Source: Ancistrus triradiatus
Lineage: Eukaryota > Chordata > Actinopteri > Siluriformes > Loricariidae
DNA length: 64,000 bases
NCBI GenBank assembly: GCA_025084515.1
Contig: JAJAGP010000170.1
Location: 335,029 to 399,028, forward strand
Reading direction: 5' to 3'
Of this stretch, positions 63,904-64,000 are shown piece by piece (position 1 is the first letter of the stretch; each line of letters begins with the position of its first letter). Both the position numbers and the translations under genes were made by a program. The notes under the pieces are model-generated. The model was not told where the DNA came from. It was given only the letters and a program-made list of their open reading frames with translations, and searched no databases.

Positions 63904-64000
63904 GTTGACACAGAGTGAATCTCTCCTGCAAACAATGAACCAGATTAGCGCTGTCCCATGAAAACAGAAATAGGCAAACAAAGTTCACAGAGCCAAAATA

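Overview
The window reads as teleost nuclear DNA: AT-rich introns, many Tc1-like relics, fish-type SINE/LINE/Penelope/Gypsy copies, and one vertebrate multi-exon gene. The transposon mix suits a catfish-like fish, but the species is an inference. The only host protein gene I can build is on the minus strand from 63903 down to 14243. It encodes a secreted four-apple-domain trypsin-like protease of the plasma kallikrein / coagulation factor XI type.

Host gene: a signal-peptide exon (63837-63903) is followed by two near-identical blocks of eight apple-domain exons, then five protease exons (24847 to 14243). Block A is 51009-62716 and block B is 24877-51011. Together they form a tandem intragenic duplication whose join is visible at 51009-51011 with a 3-bp overlap (ATA). 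Splicing signal exon + block A + protease exons gives 1878 nt, i.e. 625 codons plus stop, with every exon phase matching. The result carries a complete His/Asp/Ser triad, a trypsin-type Asp in the S1 pocket and an Arg-Ile activation site. Block B cannot be read in series with block A, because the A4b-to-B1a junction makes a TAG codon. Block B's last apple exon also carries two +1 indels and a TGA. The reading that fits is an active 14-exon gene that skips about 26 kb of decaying duplicate exons.

Mobile elements fill the rest. 0-13 kb: Tc1-like relics, a minus-strand LTR-element relic with a 17-copy 30-bp minisatellite, a Penelope-like element with inverted ends, a SINE and MITEs. 13.8-24 kb: an RTE-type LINE, further Tc1-like copies, and a 1.85-kb foldback element inside a Tc1-like end. 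26.7-45 kb: a nested stack inside one block-B intron. There, a Tc1-like element is split by a retrovirus-like LTR element (4-bp duplication GGGG), whose 3' LTR is split by a full-length Gypsy chromovirus with an uninterrupted 1431-residue polyprotein. 45.8-59.7 kb: a small LTR element, a related solo-LTR-like insert, two non-LTR retrotransposons and an L2-like tail. Because block A and block B are paralogous, several of these insertions have a visible empty site in the other block.

Limits: exon borders come from reading splice signals, phases and family resemblance. There was no transcript evidence and no database search, so transposon family names are by recognition only.
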